Shown here one piece after another: positions 26,837-35,418 of a stretch of DNA of 64,000 nt. Source of the DNA: Streptomyces africanus (GTDB lineage Bacteria > Actinomycetota > Actinomycetes > Streptomycetales > Streptomycetaceae); assembly GCF_002150735.1 (NCBI RefSeq), contig NZ_MUKA01000058.1, positions 1 to 64,000 of the forward strand, read 5' to 3'. The position numbers and the translations under genes are program-made. The notes below the pieces were generated by a model that saw only the letters and a list, made by a program, of their open reading frames with translations, searched no databases and was not told the DNA's origin. How positions within the stretch are numbered: position 1 is the first letter of the stretch; each line of letters begins with the position of its first letter.

Positions 26837-27663
26837 GCCGCATCAGCCGGGGCCGCGTAGATCTCCTCGCCCCGGGCGAGGCAGTCCGCCAGCGTCAAGC
26901 CCGAGTCGGCCCCGTCCATCACCGCCACGGCGACCCGGGCCGCCCGCAGTACGACCTCGCTCTGGGTCATGGCGCCGAAGTGCTCGCGCAGCGCCAGGAT
27001 GCACCGGCCCAACTCGTCGGCCTCGGCGGTCGGCATGGCGAGGAAGATGTCCCGCACGCCGCGTGACTCGTACGGCTGGCTGTTCTCGCCGCCGTGGGAG
27101 TCCATGCGCGCCTGGCGTTCCTCGGGGTCGTCGTTGTAGCCGGCGACCGCAGGGGCGGTGTACTCGACGACGTCCTCCTCCTCGTACCGGGCCAGGATCG
27201 AGTCGGCTTCCTCGTCGGTGTAGCCGGTGCCGGCGGGGCCGCTCTCCAAGGAGCCGAGGATGGCGGCCAGGGCCTCCTCGTCATAGGCACCGTCGTCGGC
27301 CGCCTTGTTGTCGACCAGGTTGATGCGCTTGGCCGTGTCGTCGTCGCACTCGATGAGGTGGGAGAGCGCCGTCGGGTCGTCGGCGTCCACGTTGATGCAG
27401 AGCTGGCACGGCCTGTCGTTGGCCAGTTCCCAGTCCCGGCAGGCGTCACGGCCGGACTCCTCGTGCCGCAGCAGCGCCAGGTAGGTGTGGTTCCCGGCGA
27501 GGATCGTCATCGTCTCGCCCTGCCGGCGGACGGTGAGGGGCTTGTACTGGCCGTTCGCGCGCAGGGAGTCCAGGATCGTCTCCACGTTGCCCCGGCGCGC
27601 GTTGCCCTCGAACGGAGTGAGATCCTCCAGCGAGACCTGTTCGGTTCCGATGGTCGTGGTCAT
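26833..27663 (-). CDS. ParB-like nuclease-fold protein
   Basis: A 276-residue protein whose first ~110 residues form a ParB/sulfiredoxin-like domain (SLEDLTPFEGNARRG; NGQYKPLTVRRQG; ILAGNHTYLALL). The remainder is acidic and helical without an obvious DNA-binding HTH, unlike partition ParB. ParB-like domains recur in operons for complex DNA-base modification, so a guiding or regulatory role there is more likely than plasmid partition. It is the first gene of the overlapping operon; ATG preceded by GAAGGGG. Confidence 0.75.
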   Translation of the reverse strand: MTTTIGTEQVSLEDLTPFEGNARRGNVETILDSLRANGQYKPLTVRRQGETMTILAGNHTYLALLRHEESGRDACRDWELANDRPCQLCINVDADDPTALSHLIECDDDTAKRINLVDNKAADDGAYDEEALAAILGSLESGPAGTGYTDEEADSILARYEEEDVVEYTAPAVAGYNDDPEERQARMDSHGGENSQPYESRGVRDIFLAMPTAEADELGRCILALREHFGAMTQSEVVLRAARVAVAVMDGADSGLTLADCLARGEEIYAAPADAA

Positions 27664-27762
27664 GGCCGCCCCTTCGCCTGGTCGTCGGACGCGGCGATGT
27701 TAAGACCGGACCGGGGCATGATCGTTCCGGTGCTGTGGCCCCGTGAGCGGAGCGAGCGGTGC

Positions 27763-27810
27763 ACGACGAAGCCCGGGGCCGTGAGGGCTCCGGGGCTCGG
27801 TGGTTCGTCG
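27763..27810. terminator. Imperfect GC hairpin
   Basis: CGACGAAGCCCGGGGCC pairs imperfectly with GGCTCCGGGGCTC and a distal TTCGTCG. It separates the unit 27.8-30.6 kb from the modification operon. Confidence 0.4.
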
Positions 27811-27815
27811 GGTGG

Positions 27816-28280
27816 TCAGAGGCAGGTGGACCGCTTGGTCCGGCCGGTCTTCCGCCAGGGCCCGAGCAGTGCGACGACGGCCCGCAGGGCGGCCCGCATG
27901 GCCGGGGCGTCGGGGTCCTCGAACCTCCCCGCCTTGCGCAAGGGGTAGTTGTCCTGCTCCGGGTCGCCGGTCTTCGGCGCCCACTCCAGCCGGGTGCCGT
28001 CGGGCCCCAGCTCCTCCAGCGCCGTCTCCGCCCGGCTCAGCACCGTGCGCACGGAGGTGAGCGCCTCTCCGCTGTCCCGGCCCCGATCGGCCGACGCGCC
28101 GGGAACCTCGGTCACGGTGACCTGGGGCGAGTCGTCGCGGTCGTAGAACGCGTCCGTGATCCACCTCGTTGCTACGTCGGTCAGTTCACGGTCCTCGTAG
28201 TACTCGTCTCCGTGCTCGGCGTCAGGGTGGCCGCGCCACTCGACGTCCACGATCAGCCTCGTGCGCCTCGGCTCAGCCAT
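27816..28280 (-). CDS. Hypothetical protein
   Basis: A 154-residue acidic protein of unknown family (MAEPRRTRLIVDVEWRGHPD...), with beta-like LIVDVEW and VTVTEVPG segments and a basic C terminus (GPWRKTGRTKRSTCL). It overlaps the preceding gene by eight bases and is the last gene of a six-gene operon. Confidence 0.5.
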   Translation of the reverse strand: MAEPRRTRLIVDVEWRGHPDAEHGDEYYEDRELTDVATRWITDAFYDRDDSPQVTVTEVPGASADRGRDSGEALTSVRTVLSRAETALEELGPDGTRLEWAPKTGDPEQDNYPLRKAGRFEDPDAPAMRAALRAVVALLGPWRKTGRTKRSTCL

Positions 28281-28575
28281 CTGCCTGTCCCTCCTCGGTG
28301 ACGACCAGGACCCTGTGGCCGGCCGGGAACTCGCCCGTCAGCGTCGCTCCGGTCTGGCTGCACGCCGTGATGCGCTTGCCCTCCCGGGCCGTGACGGTCC
28401 AGGCGATACCGCGCATCGGCATCTCATGCACAATGCCCGCGCCGTGCACTCGGCCGCCCTCTCCGGCGAAGTAGGCGGCCCCGGTGCCGGGGTTGACCCA
28501 CGTGTCCCCGACGGCCAGTTCGTCGGCCGGGCGCTCTCGCACGTCGCCCCATGTGTACGGGTGATCTGTGCTCAT
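28273..28575 (-). CDS. Hypothetical beta-rich protein
   Basis: A 100-residue protein (MSTDHPYTWGDVRERPADELAVGDTWV...), with regularly spaced short strands suggesting a small beta-barrel. Its ATG overlaps the previous stop (ATGA). Function unknown; it is embedded in a chain of overlapping accessory genes. Confidence 0.55.
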   Translation of the reverse strand: MSTDHPYTWGDVRERPADELAVGDTWVNPGTGAAYFAGEGGRVHGAGIVHEMPMRGIAWTVTAREGKRITACSQTGATLTGEFPAGHRVLVVTEEGQADG

Positions 28576-28934
28576 TCCTCGTTCCTCGCTTCCTTGGTCG
28601 GCAGTTGCAGCGGCGGCCGGATGCAGTGCGCCCAGTCCTTCGGCGCGCACTTGTCGCTCCGCTCCAAGGGCCAGGGCTTCGCTTCCCGGCCGCACCTCCC
28701 GCAGACGTACATCCACGAGCCGTCCTCGTTGCGGTACGCGTGGCGCCCGGCGTCCTTGTTGGCCCGCAGGCGCTGGGCAACGGCGTACTTCGTTCCCGAG
28801 GCCCGGCACTCCAGACGCCGCGCGCTGGCCAGGGCCCGCTCGTTGCCCCGGTGCCGGTACAGCTTCCCCGTGGCGGTGAAGGAGACCGGGTTACGGCACA
28901 GGGGGCAGGTGCCCCCGCTGCTCGCCCTGCCCAT
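28572..28934 (-). CDS. Zinc-ribbon-like hypothetical protein
   Basis: A 120-residue basic protein with Cys pairs CPLC near residue 10 and CGRC near 80, enough for one or two zinc ribbons, and many Arg/Lys residues consistent with nucleic-acid contact. ATG at 28934 overlaps the upstream TAA (TAATG). The longer frame upstream is Arg/Gly shadow sequence. Confidence 0.55.
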   Translation of the reverse strand: MGRASSGGTCPLCRNPVSFTATGKLYRHRGNERALASARRLECRASGTKYAVAQRLRANKDAGRHAYRNEDGSWMYVCGRCGREAKPWPLERSDKCAPKDWAHCIRPPLQLPTKEARNEE

Positions 28935-29116
28935 TACTCCCGGCCCCCTCGGTTGCGCAGGGCCTGAGCGATGTTCAGGATCTCGTCCGTGATGGCGTCC
29001 ACGGCGTCCTGCCCGAGTCGCTTCACGAGGTCGTCGGGCCCCCACTCGCCCATGGCCGCTTCCAGGATCAGCCCCGCCCGGAAGTTGGCCTCTCGCCGGA
29101 TCTCCCGCTTGTTCAT
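28934..29116 (-). CDS. Small helical protein
   Basis: A 60-residue helical, charged protein (MNKREIRREANFRAGLILEAAMGEWGPDDLVKRLG...). Start ATG with weak upstream purines; it lies three bases after the upstream gene and overlaps the next. Function unknown. Confidence 0.5.
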   Translation of the reverse strand: MNKREIRREANFRAGLILEAAMGEWGPDDLVKRLGQDAVDAITDEILNIAQALRNRGGRE

Positions 29117-29119
29117 CGC

Positions 29120-29779
29120 TCAGCCCTCCACCGGGTTGGCCGTGATGACGGCGCGGATGGCCTTGATCGACGGGGTGTCGTGCAGGCGCCTGCGGTCCGG
29201 CGTGACGGACAGCCCGAACGGGGTCCGGCGTGCGACGCCCGGGGCGACGAAGTACGACAGGTCGTACTTCCAGAGCCAGCCTTCGTCGGTGGCCCGGCTC
29301 ACCCGGACGTCCAGGGCGTACCCGTCGTCACGCGACGCCCACGCCTGCGCCGTGGTCCATCCGTTGGCCTCGGCGAGCGCGAACAGCTCCGCGACCGGCT
29401 TCGGCAAGGCGTAGCCGGCGGGCGCCCGGTCCACGATGCCTGCCTTCAGGCGCCGCAGCGTGGTGTCCCGGGTGTACTTCTCCGCAGGAGTGAGCACGGC
29501 GTCGCGCTCCAGCGCGGCGGCCAGGGTGACCGTCCGGCCGCTGTAGCGGCAGGTCCACCCGGTGCCGGTCGCATCGGCGATCACCGGCCGGCGCTTGCCG
29601 TCCCTGTCCCACGTCGACTTCGGCTCGTGGGTGGTCAGGACGCCGTCCCGGACGCTCGTCGTGTTGCCGCACGGGCACAGCGCCTCCACGGTGCGCAGCA
29701 GGTCGTAGAAGGTGTTCGGCGGGATGATGCCCGGGTCGTGCTTCGCCCCAGTGGCCAGAGTCTCAGCGAGGGTCGTCAT
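29120..29779 (-). CDS. Hypothetical protein
   Basis: A 219-residue protein of unknown family. Near residue 35 a CPCG motif precedes beta-strand-like segments; the C-terminal half includes WLWKYDLSYFVAPGVARRTPFGLSV. ATG at 29779 overlaps the upstream stop (ATGA). It may be a DNA-interacting accessory protein, but nothing specific is visible. Confidence 0.5.
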   Translation of the reverse strand: MTTLAETLATGAKHDPGIIPPNTFYDLLRTVEALCPCGNTTSVRDGVLTTHEPKSTWDRDGKRRPVIADATGTGWTCRYSGRTVTLAAALERDAVLTPAEKYTRDTTLRRLKAGIVDRAPAGYALPKPVAELFALAEANGWTTAQAWASRDDGYALDVRVSRATDEGWLWKYDLSYFVAPGVARRTPFGLSVTPDRRRLHDTPSIKAIRAVITANPVEG

Positions 29780-30306
29780 GCCGTCCCCTCCGTCTCCGGG
29801 ATCGGGTCGACGTGGCGGAGGGAGATCCAGGCGCCGTGCCCGGTGACGAACACGACGGCGGTGTGCCCCTCCGCCACCCACGCCGCGCTGCGGGTGCGCC
29901 CCGTCTCGCCGGCGCCCTCACGCGCTCCGGTCCAGTAGCGGACCGTCTGGCCCTCGGGGTACGTCAGGTTCCACGCCTCCGCGCGCTCGGCCGGCGTCGG
30001 GCCGTCGTTGGCCACGCGGGAGCCGTTGCGCAGGGCCGCGTCCAGCGACGCGAACTCCCGGCGGTAGAGGTGGTGGCCGTCGTAGGTGTAGCCGTTCACC
30101 TGGAAGCGGGCGCCGTCGTCGCTGTAGTCAAGCACGGCCTGCGCGGTGACGCCGACGACCTTCGGGTGCTCCATGCCCGGCTCCCCGGGCTTCCAGTCGG
30201 CGCCGACCTTGTCGGTGTGCCGGCGGCGGTCGATGATCTTCCGGGCCCGCTCGATGCGGTCGATGCCGCTCGCGATGTGTCCCAGGTCGTAGGTGTCGGT
30301 GCTCAT
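29776..30306 (-). CDS. Hypothetical protein
   Basis: A 176-residue protein. The N-terminal helix is basic (IERARKIIDRRRHTDK) and later regions are beta-rich with aromatic residues (FQVNGYTYDGHHLYRREF). ATG overlaps the previous gene stop. No family recognised. Confidence 0.5.
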   Translation of the reverse strand: MSTDTYDLGHIASGIDRIERARKIIDRRRHTDKVGADWKPGEPGMEHPKVVGVTAQAVLDYSDDGARFQVNGYTYDGHHLYRREFASLDAALRNGSRVANDGPTPAERAEAWNLTYPEGQTVRYWTGAREGAGETGRTRSAAWVAEGHTAVVFVTGHGAWISLRHVDPIPETEGTA

Positions 30307-30644
30307 CGTCCTGCCCTCCGCGCCCGGTCCTCTGCGATCTCGGCGTGCAGCATGTCGCGGTAGACCTCGTACGCCTCCGCGAAGGTGTCGGTGCGCTCAG
30401 TCCCCAAGTACCACTTGGCGAAGCCCTTGCCGACGAAGATGCCGCTGCGCTCGGCCCACCGCTCGATCCGGGCCGGGGACGCCAGCCACGCGGCGTACGC
30501 GTCGGTGTAGCGGTCCGCACGCCCGGTGTCCTCGTACCACTCAGGGAAGCCGTCTCGGGCTTCCTTGCCAGCGCACTCGGCCCACTGCCGGGCCGCCGCG
30601 ATGCGCTTGCTGCGCTCCGCCGTTTCCTTATGCCGCCAGTCCAT
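30303..30644 (-). CDS. Small Trp-rich hypothetical protein
   Basis: A 113-residue helical protein with two similar segments (FPEWYEDTGRADRYTDAY and FAKWYLGTERTDTFAEAY), which looks like an internal duplication of about 50 residues. It is the first gene of the 27.8-30.6 kb operon, starts behind the recurrent leader and follows the operator-bearing promoter at 30693-30706. Function unknown. Confidence 0.55.
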   Translation of the reverse strand: MDWRHKETAERSKRIAAARQWAECAGKEARDGFPEWYEDTGRADRYTDAYAAWLASPARIERWAERSGIFVGKGFAKWYLGTERTDTFAEAYEVYRDMLHAEIAEDRARRAGR

Positions 30645-30692
30645 GAGGCCCTGCCTTCCTTGGTCGTGGTCCGGCCATCAGCCGAACCATTC

Positions 30693-30706
30693 GATTTAAT
30701 TAAACC
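30693..30706 (-). promoter_or_regulatory. Operator/promoter (GGTTTAATTAAATC on minus strand)
   Basis: Minus strand: GGGGTTGT box, 14 bases, CATGGT -10 region, palindrome. It drives the operon 30644 to 27816. Confidence 0.65.
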
Positions 30707-30730
30707 ATGGCCGGTGCGCCGGAACAACCC

Positions 30731-30922
30731 CTATGGGTGGGCCGCCAGTCGCAGCCGGTCCCCGCCCTCGGCCCGTATGAGCTGCACCGCCAGCGCGTCC
30801 TCGTAGGAGAGCACCGACGCCTCGCAGACCCGGCCCAGCCGGACGGAGTGCACCGGGAGCGTGTCCCACATCTGCACCGGTTCACCGCACGCAGGGCACT
30901 CAGCCCACTCGCCTCGCAACAC
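30731..30922 (-). CDS. Small zinc-binding-like protein
   Basis: A 63-residue protein with ECPACGEPVQ and one further Cys, a partial zinc ribbon. GTG at 30922 with GGAGG six bases upstream and the recurrent leader before it. Located between the polymerase gene and the operator-bearing promoter, with its own class-2 promoter. Confidence 0.55.
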   Translation of the reverse strand: MLRGEWAECPACGEPVQMWDTLPVHSVRLGRVCEASVLSYEDALAVQLIRAEGGDRLRLAAHP

Positions 30923-30955
30923 GGCCCGCCTCCTGCTCTTCCTGGTTCCTTGGTC

Positions 30956-30984
30956 ATTACGTCACTTGTCCGGCGAATCGCCGA
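30956..30984 (-). promoter_or_regulatory. Class-2 promoter for gene 30731
   Basis: Minus strand: TCGGCG, 17 bases, CGTAAT. Confidence 0.4.
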
Positions 30985-31024
30985 ACGCGCCGGGGCCGGA
31001 CGGTGAGGCCCGGCCCCGGCTCGG

Positions 31025-34000
31025 TCAGTCCTTCGCGTAGCAGGAGGCCCAGTCACGGGCCGCTTTGGAGGCCCCGGCCGTGATCGGCACGCCCTTGAAC
31101 TCGAACGTGAACGCCTCCAGCACGGCCTCCTTGACGCCCTCGGCCATGTGTTCGGGGACGCACAGGACGACCTCGTCGTGCACGACGCAGCGCAGCCACT
31201 CCAGGGCCTCGGGGATCATGTCGACCAGGCGCAGCAGCGCCTCGCACATGATGTCCCGGGCGCCGCCCTGGCCCATGAGGGCCGGGGCCTGCGTCCAGGC
31301 ACGGTCGGGGTTGCAGCGCATCTTGCGACCGAACCCGTTGTCCAGCATCTCGCCGGCCGCCGCCCGTTCCCGGACCTCGGTCCGCCAGGCGCACAGCCCG
31401 GGGTACTGCGCGTTCATCTGGTCGTCGAACTTCTGCGCCAGCTCCAGCTCCACACCGCTGTTGGCGATGCCCTTCACGGACATGCCGTAGTTCCAGCCGT
31501 GGCCGATGCGCTTGGAGTTGTCGCGCCACTCGCCATCGTGGCGGCCGAACACGGCATCGGCGATGCGCGAGTGGGCGTCTTCGCCGGGAGCGAAGTTCGC
31601 CATGTACGCCGGGTCCTGGCAGTGCCCGGCGATGGCGCGCATGTCGACCTGGTCCAGGTCGAAACAGATCAGGACGTGGCCGTCGTCGGCGATGAGGGGT
31701 CGCCTCTGCGTGACCTTGCCGCCGCGCTTGGCCATGTTGGTGACCGAGGGGCGGACGTACGCCCACCGGCCGGCGCCCTGAAGGTCGCCGACCTGCGGGT
31801 GGATCCGGTCGCCGACGAGGTGGTCCATGATCTCGGCGTACTTCTGGACCGACGAGGTCACGGTGATGATGTGGCCGCACATCTCGCGCAGGGCGTCTAC
31901 GTCGGCGCCGCGCTCGGCGAACATGCGCAAGACGTTCGGGTTGAGCATGGCGGGCACCTGCCGGGCCCCGGAGCCCTTGCCCACCATGTACGACGCCTCG
32001 CCCAGCGCGTCCTTGTTGAGGCTGATCAGCCCGGAGGCCGTCTTGGGGTAGTGCACCGCACCCCGGTCGGCGAAGGCCTTGATGATCGCCTCACGGCCTT
32101 CGTTGGTGGACAGCGGGGCCTTGACGGACTCGTCGGTGAAGACGCGGTTCTTGCCCCGGCCCCTACCGACGGACTTGGTCAGGGGTACGCCGCAGTGCTC
32201 GTGCAGCCACTCCAGGGACTCCTGCCGCTTGGCCGCCTCCGCGTCGACCAGCTCGCGCAGGACGGGGACGTCGACCTTCCAGCCGGTCAGGGTGGGCCGG
32301 TGCTGGATGTGGGCGACCCGCATCTCCCGGCGGACGTAGTCCGAGGGCTCGCCCAGAGCGCGCCGCACGCCCCGGGTGGCCTGGAGATCGCCGCTGAAGT
32401 ACACGCTCAGCTCGTTGACCGGGATGCGCCCGTACCCGAGGTCCGTGCGCTCGGCCTTGTCCAGTTTGCGGCCGCCGGCCTCCTCCGGACCGTACTTGAA
32501 GGCGAGCGCGGCCAGGTCGTCCGTCTTGCCGGGCAGGCCGTTGCGCTCGGCTACCTGGTCCAGGCCGTAGTAGCCCTTGGTCGCCCACGGCTTCTCGTGC
32601 GCGGCGCCGGGCGGGTCGATGGTCTGGACCCACCGCAGGGTGTCCATGGTCTTCGCGGCCAGCTTGTCGTAGTCGGCGCCGTGGTGACGGGCGAGCGCCA
32701 TCAAGTCGAACCCGAGCAGGTTGTGGCCGTACAGCTCGTCGGCGTCCTCCAGCCGCTTGATCAACTCCTCCACGGAGTTGACGACGACCTCGGTGCCGTC
32801 CTCGGTGACGTAGCCGGCGAGGCGGACGTACGGGTCGCCTCCGAGATCCTTGTGGACGAACAGGCGCTTGGCGCTGTGGGTCTCCAGGTCGAACCCGATG
32901 ACGCCGCCGGCGCGCGGCGGGGTGGCCGCGTCATCCGGAGCCGGGGACGGGGCGGGGACGGTGGCCGCGCGGGGAGCCTGATCAGCTTCCGCTTCCGCGA
33001 ACGGATCACCCGCGAAAGGGTCCGCGTCCGGGTCGGTCAGAGGACGTGTACCCGCTGTACCCTCTACCCCTGTTCCTCCTATGTGTGAGCCAATTTCTCG
33101 GTTATAGGGAGGAGAGGGTACAGGGGGTACACCATTGTCCTCGGTGGGGTTGACCTCGTCTTTTCCGTTCGGGTCCTGGAAGCGCACCCCGAGCCACGCC
33201 TGGTAGTTGACGCCCTTGGGCTCGTGACCGCCCAGAGTCGATCGCCCGTCCCGCGCCCGGATCTTCTTCCGCTGCACGCCGTTCCGCGCGCACTCGTCGT
33301 GGCTTCCGAATCGGGACACGAACGTGCGGTCCGTCCATTCCCGGTGACCTTTGTCCTCCAGGTACCGGTTGAAGACCTCGTGCAGCTCCCGGGCGAGGAT
33401 GTGGGAGTTCCAGTCGAACGTCAGGCAGTCCCCGATGAACGACAGAATCAGGTCCGACTCCTTGCGCCACTCCAGCGTGTCGTCCTCCACCCGCTTCGGC
33501 GGCGGCGGCATGATCTGTCCGGCCGCGTACCACTTGCGGGCGCCCTCCACGGCCCACGCCAGGACGGCCGCCGACACCCGCTCATCCGTCGCGAGGCGCT
33601 GCCGCAGGGTTCCGTCACCGGGCTTGTCATTCGGGCCCGTGCACGGCTCCCCAGCCTTGCGGAAGGTGAACGGGAAGCACAGCAGCGCCAGACGCCGCCA
33701 CGTACCGTGGTCGGTTTCGTCCACCAGAGGCCTGTGGTTCGTGTTGATGATCAACGTGTGCGACGTCGTGAAGGTGACCGGGTCCTGCCTCATCCGGCGG
33801 GCCTTGATGGCCTTCGTACCGGCGAGCTGCTTGGCCCGGTTGACGTCCAGTCGCTTGGCCTCCGGGGTCTCCTCCAGTACCGCGAGCCGGGCCCCCATGA
33901 AATCCATCATCTCCGTGGGGTGGTTGTCGCTTGCGTTCCCGAGCAGGGCCCGGTGGGACACCACTGTGTGGTATCCGTCCTTCTCGCCGGCCGCGCGGGC

Positions 34001-35362
34001 GAGCGCGTCCATGACCGTGCTCTTGCCGTTGGAGCCGCCGCCCTGGAGCAGGAGGATGATGTCGTCTGGGGGGATGTGGCCGGTGAGCGCCTGCCCCATT
34101 CGGAGCTGGAACCAGTCGATCACGTCATCCGGCACGGCCTCCAGAGCCTTGTCCCAGTCAGGGTGCCGGGCGCCCGGGACATAGTCCGCCTCCGTGATCT
34201 TCGTCATGAGCCGGTCGGGGTCATGCGGCGTGAGCACGCCGGTGCGCAGGTCCAGGATGCCGTTCTGGCAGTTGAGCGCGTCAGGGTCGTAGTCGAAATC
34301 CGCCGCGTGAGCGACCAGACTGCCCTTGGACAGCTTCATCAGGTTGCCCAGCTTGGACGCGGACAGGGCCCCGCGCCAGCCGTCCATCTCCGCGCGGTAA
34401 TCCTTGCTCGGCTCGGCGCGCTGCTTGTCCAGCACCCGCTGGAACCCGGAGAGCGCCCATTGGCGGATCTCCTCCAACACCACCGGCTCGGGGCACTCGC
34501 CCCAGGTCTTGCCGTTCCAGCGCATCCACCCGAGGCCGTACGCCCAGCGGTACGTGCCGTCCAGAGCTTCGGAGCACACGGTGTCGGCGAGAACGGCGTC
34601 ACTGAATGCCGCGTCGCGGGAGTTGTCGCTGGGGGTCTCCCGGGTGGCTGCGTCGCGCAGACCCTCAAGCGTTCCGCCGGCGTGGAAGTAGTCGTCCACG
34701 CCCTTGACGGCCTGGCCGTCGACTTCCTCTGGGACGATCAGATACCGGATGTCGGCAGCACCCTTGGACTCCAGCCACGCCCCCAGCCGCCGCATGGCCT
34801 TCAGAACGCTCATGTTGTGGCGCGCGTCGGAGTCGAAGCAGATCACGACTGTGCGGTCCTTGAGGGGGATGTCCTCCCAGTCGCCGAGGGTGCCGTGTCG
34901 TGCACGCCAGTTGTAGACGCCCGAGATGGTGACGACTGGAAGTCCTTTGGACGCTAGGCAGTCCGCCTTTTTCACACCCTCGGTGATCCACAGAGGCGCC
35001 GAGACGGTACGGACAGCAGTCGCCATCAGCGGCGGTACGTCCAGGCGAGCTTTGCCGACCGCAGCCGCGTACTTCACAGGCTTCTCATCGCGCACCTGCG
35101 GCTGGCCGGGCTTGAACATTGCGCCGATCTGCTCACCGGTTACTCGGTAGATCGGGATGAACAGGCCCGGGAACGCCGTGTCTTCGCGCCAGGCCCACAC
35201 CGGAATGGACGCCTCGCGCAGCCGCGCGCGGTCCTCGTCGGTGCCGTACAGCGTCTCGTACCCGCGAGCGTCGCGGATCTCCGGGGCGATCTCGCTGGCG
35301 TCCAGTTCCGCCAGGTGGTGATCTGACAGCTGCCCCGCGTTCGCTTCCACGTACGTGGTCAT
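31025..35362 (-). CDS. Fused primase/helicase and DNA polymerase I replication protein
   Basis: A 1445-residue fusion. Residues ~90-230 resemble a TOPRIM/DUF3854 domain (ITEGVKKADCLASKG; VICFDSDARHN). Residues ~240-700 are a phage/plasmid D5-type SF3 helicase with Walker A LLLQGGGSNGKST (~440). A disordered Pro/Ala linker (~720-815) follows. Then comes a 3'-5' exonuclease-like domain (GFDLETHSAK at ~820; GHNLLGFD) and a family-A polymerase: motif A FDLDQVDMR (~1237), motif B KRIGHGWNYGM (~1290) and motif C VVHDEVVL (~1395). It could prime, unwind and copy DNA in one chain. In most actinophages these are separate genes. The reading frame is intact. Confidence 0.88.
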   Translation of the reverse strand: MTTYVEANAGQLSDHHLAELDASEIAPEIRDARGYETLYGTDEDRARLREASIPVWAWREDTAFPGLFIPIYRVTGEQIGAMFKPGQPQVRDEKPVKYAAAVGKARLDVPPLMATAVRTVSAPLWITEGVKKADCLASKGLPVVTISGVYNWRARHGTLGDWEDIPLKDRTVVICFDSDARHNMSVLKAMRRLGAWLESKGAADIRYLIVPEEVDGQAVKGVDDYFHAGGTLEGLRDAATRETPSDNSRDAAFSDAVLADTVCSEALDGTYRWAYGLGWMRWNGKTWGECPEPVVLEEIRQWALSGFQRVLDKQRAEPSKDYRAEMDGWRGALSASKLGNLMKLSKGSLVAHAADFDYDPDALNCQNGILDLRTGVLTPHDPDRLMTKITEADYVPGARHPDWDKALEAVPDDVIDWFQLRMGQALTGHIPPDDIILLLQGGGSNGKSTVMDALARAAGEKDGYHTVVSHRALLGNASDNHPTEMMDFMGARLAVLEETPEAKRLDVNRAKQLAGTKAIKARRMRQDPVTFTTSHTLIINTNHRPLVDETDHGTWRRLALLCFPFTFRKAGEPCTGPNDKPGDGTLRQRLATDERVSAAVLAWAVEGARKWYAAGQIMPPPPKRVEDDTLEWRKESDLILSFIGDCLTFDWNSHILARELHEVFNRYLEDKGHREWTDRTFVSRFGSHDECARNGVQRKKIRARDGRSTLGGHEPKGVNYQAWLGVRFQDPNGKDEVNPTEDNGVPPVPSPPYNREIGSHIGGTGVEGTAGTRPLTDPDADPFAGDPFAEAEADQAPRAATVPAPSPAPDDAATPPRAGGVIGFDLETHSAKRLFVHKDLGGDPYVRLAGYVTEDGTEVVVNSVEELIKRLEDADELYGHNLLGFDLMALARHHGADYDKLAAKTMDTLRWVQTIDPPGAAHEKPWATKGYYGLDQVAERNGLPGKTDDLAALAFKYGPEEAGGRKLDKAERTDLGYGRIPVNELSVYFSGDLQATRGVRRALGEPSDYVRREMRVAHIQHRPTLTGWKVDVPVLRELVDAEAAKRQESLEWLHEHCGVPLTKSVGRGRGKNRVFTDESVKAPLSTNEGREAIIKAFADRGAVHYPKTASGLISLNKDALGEASYMVGKGSGARQVPAMLNPNVLRMFAERGADVDALREMCGHIITVTSSVQKYAEIMDHLVGDRIHPQVGDLQGAGRWAYVRPSVTNMAKRGGKVTQRRPLIADDGHVLICFDLDQVDMRAIAGHCQDPAYMANFAPGEDAHSRIADAVFGRHDGEWRDNSKRIGHGWNYGMSVKGIANSGVELELAQKFDDQMNAQYPGLCAWRTEVRERAAAGEMLDNGFGRKMRCNPDRAWTQAPALMGQGGARDIMCEALLRLVDMIPEALEWLRCVVHDEVVLCVPEHMAEGVKEAVLEAFTFEFKGVPITAGASKAARDWASCYAKD

Positions 35363-35418
35363 GAGGGGGATCCTGCTTCCTTGGTCAGTGCTTCCTTGGT
35401 CTGCGGGGGCTTGGGCAC

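Noticed and set aside
26833-27663. Plasmid partition ParB
   Set aside because: Only the N-terminal ParB-like domain is present, with no HTH and no adjacent ParA; operon context points to base modification.
22641-28280. A cytosine-5 methyltransferase to feed the TET-like enzyme
   Set aside because: I looked for the PCQ/ENV motifs in this neighbourhood and the rest of the window and found none; it may lie outside, or thymine may be the substrate.
31148-33088. A 646-residue plus-strand frame opposite the polymerase
   Set aside because: The minus strand carries clear polymerase motifs; this frame has none.
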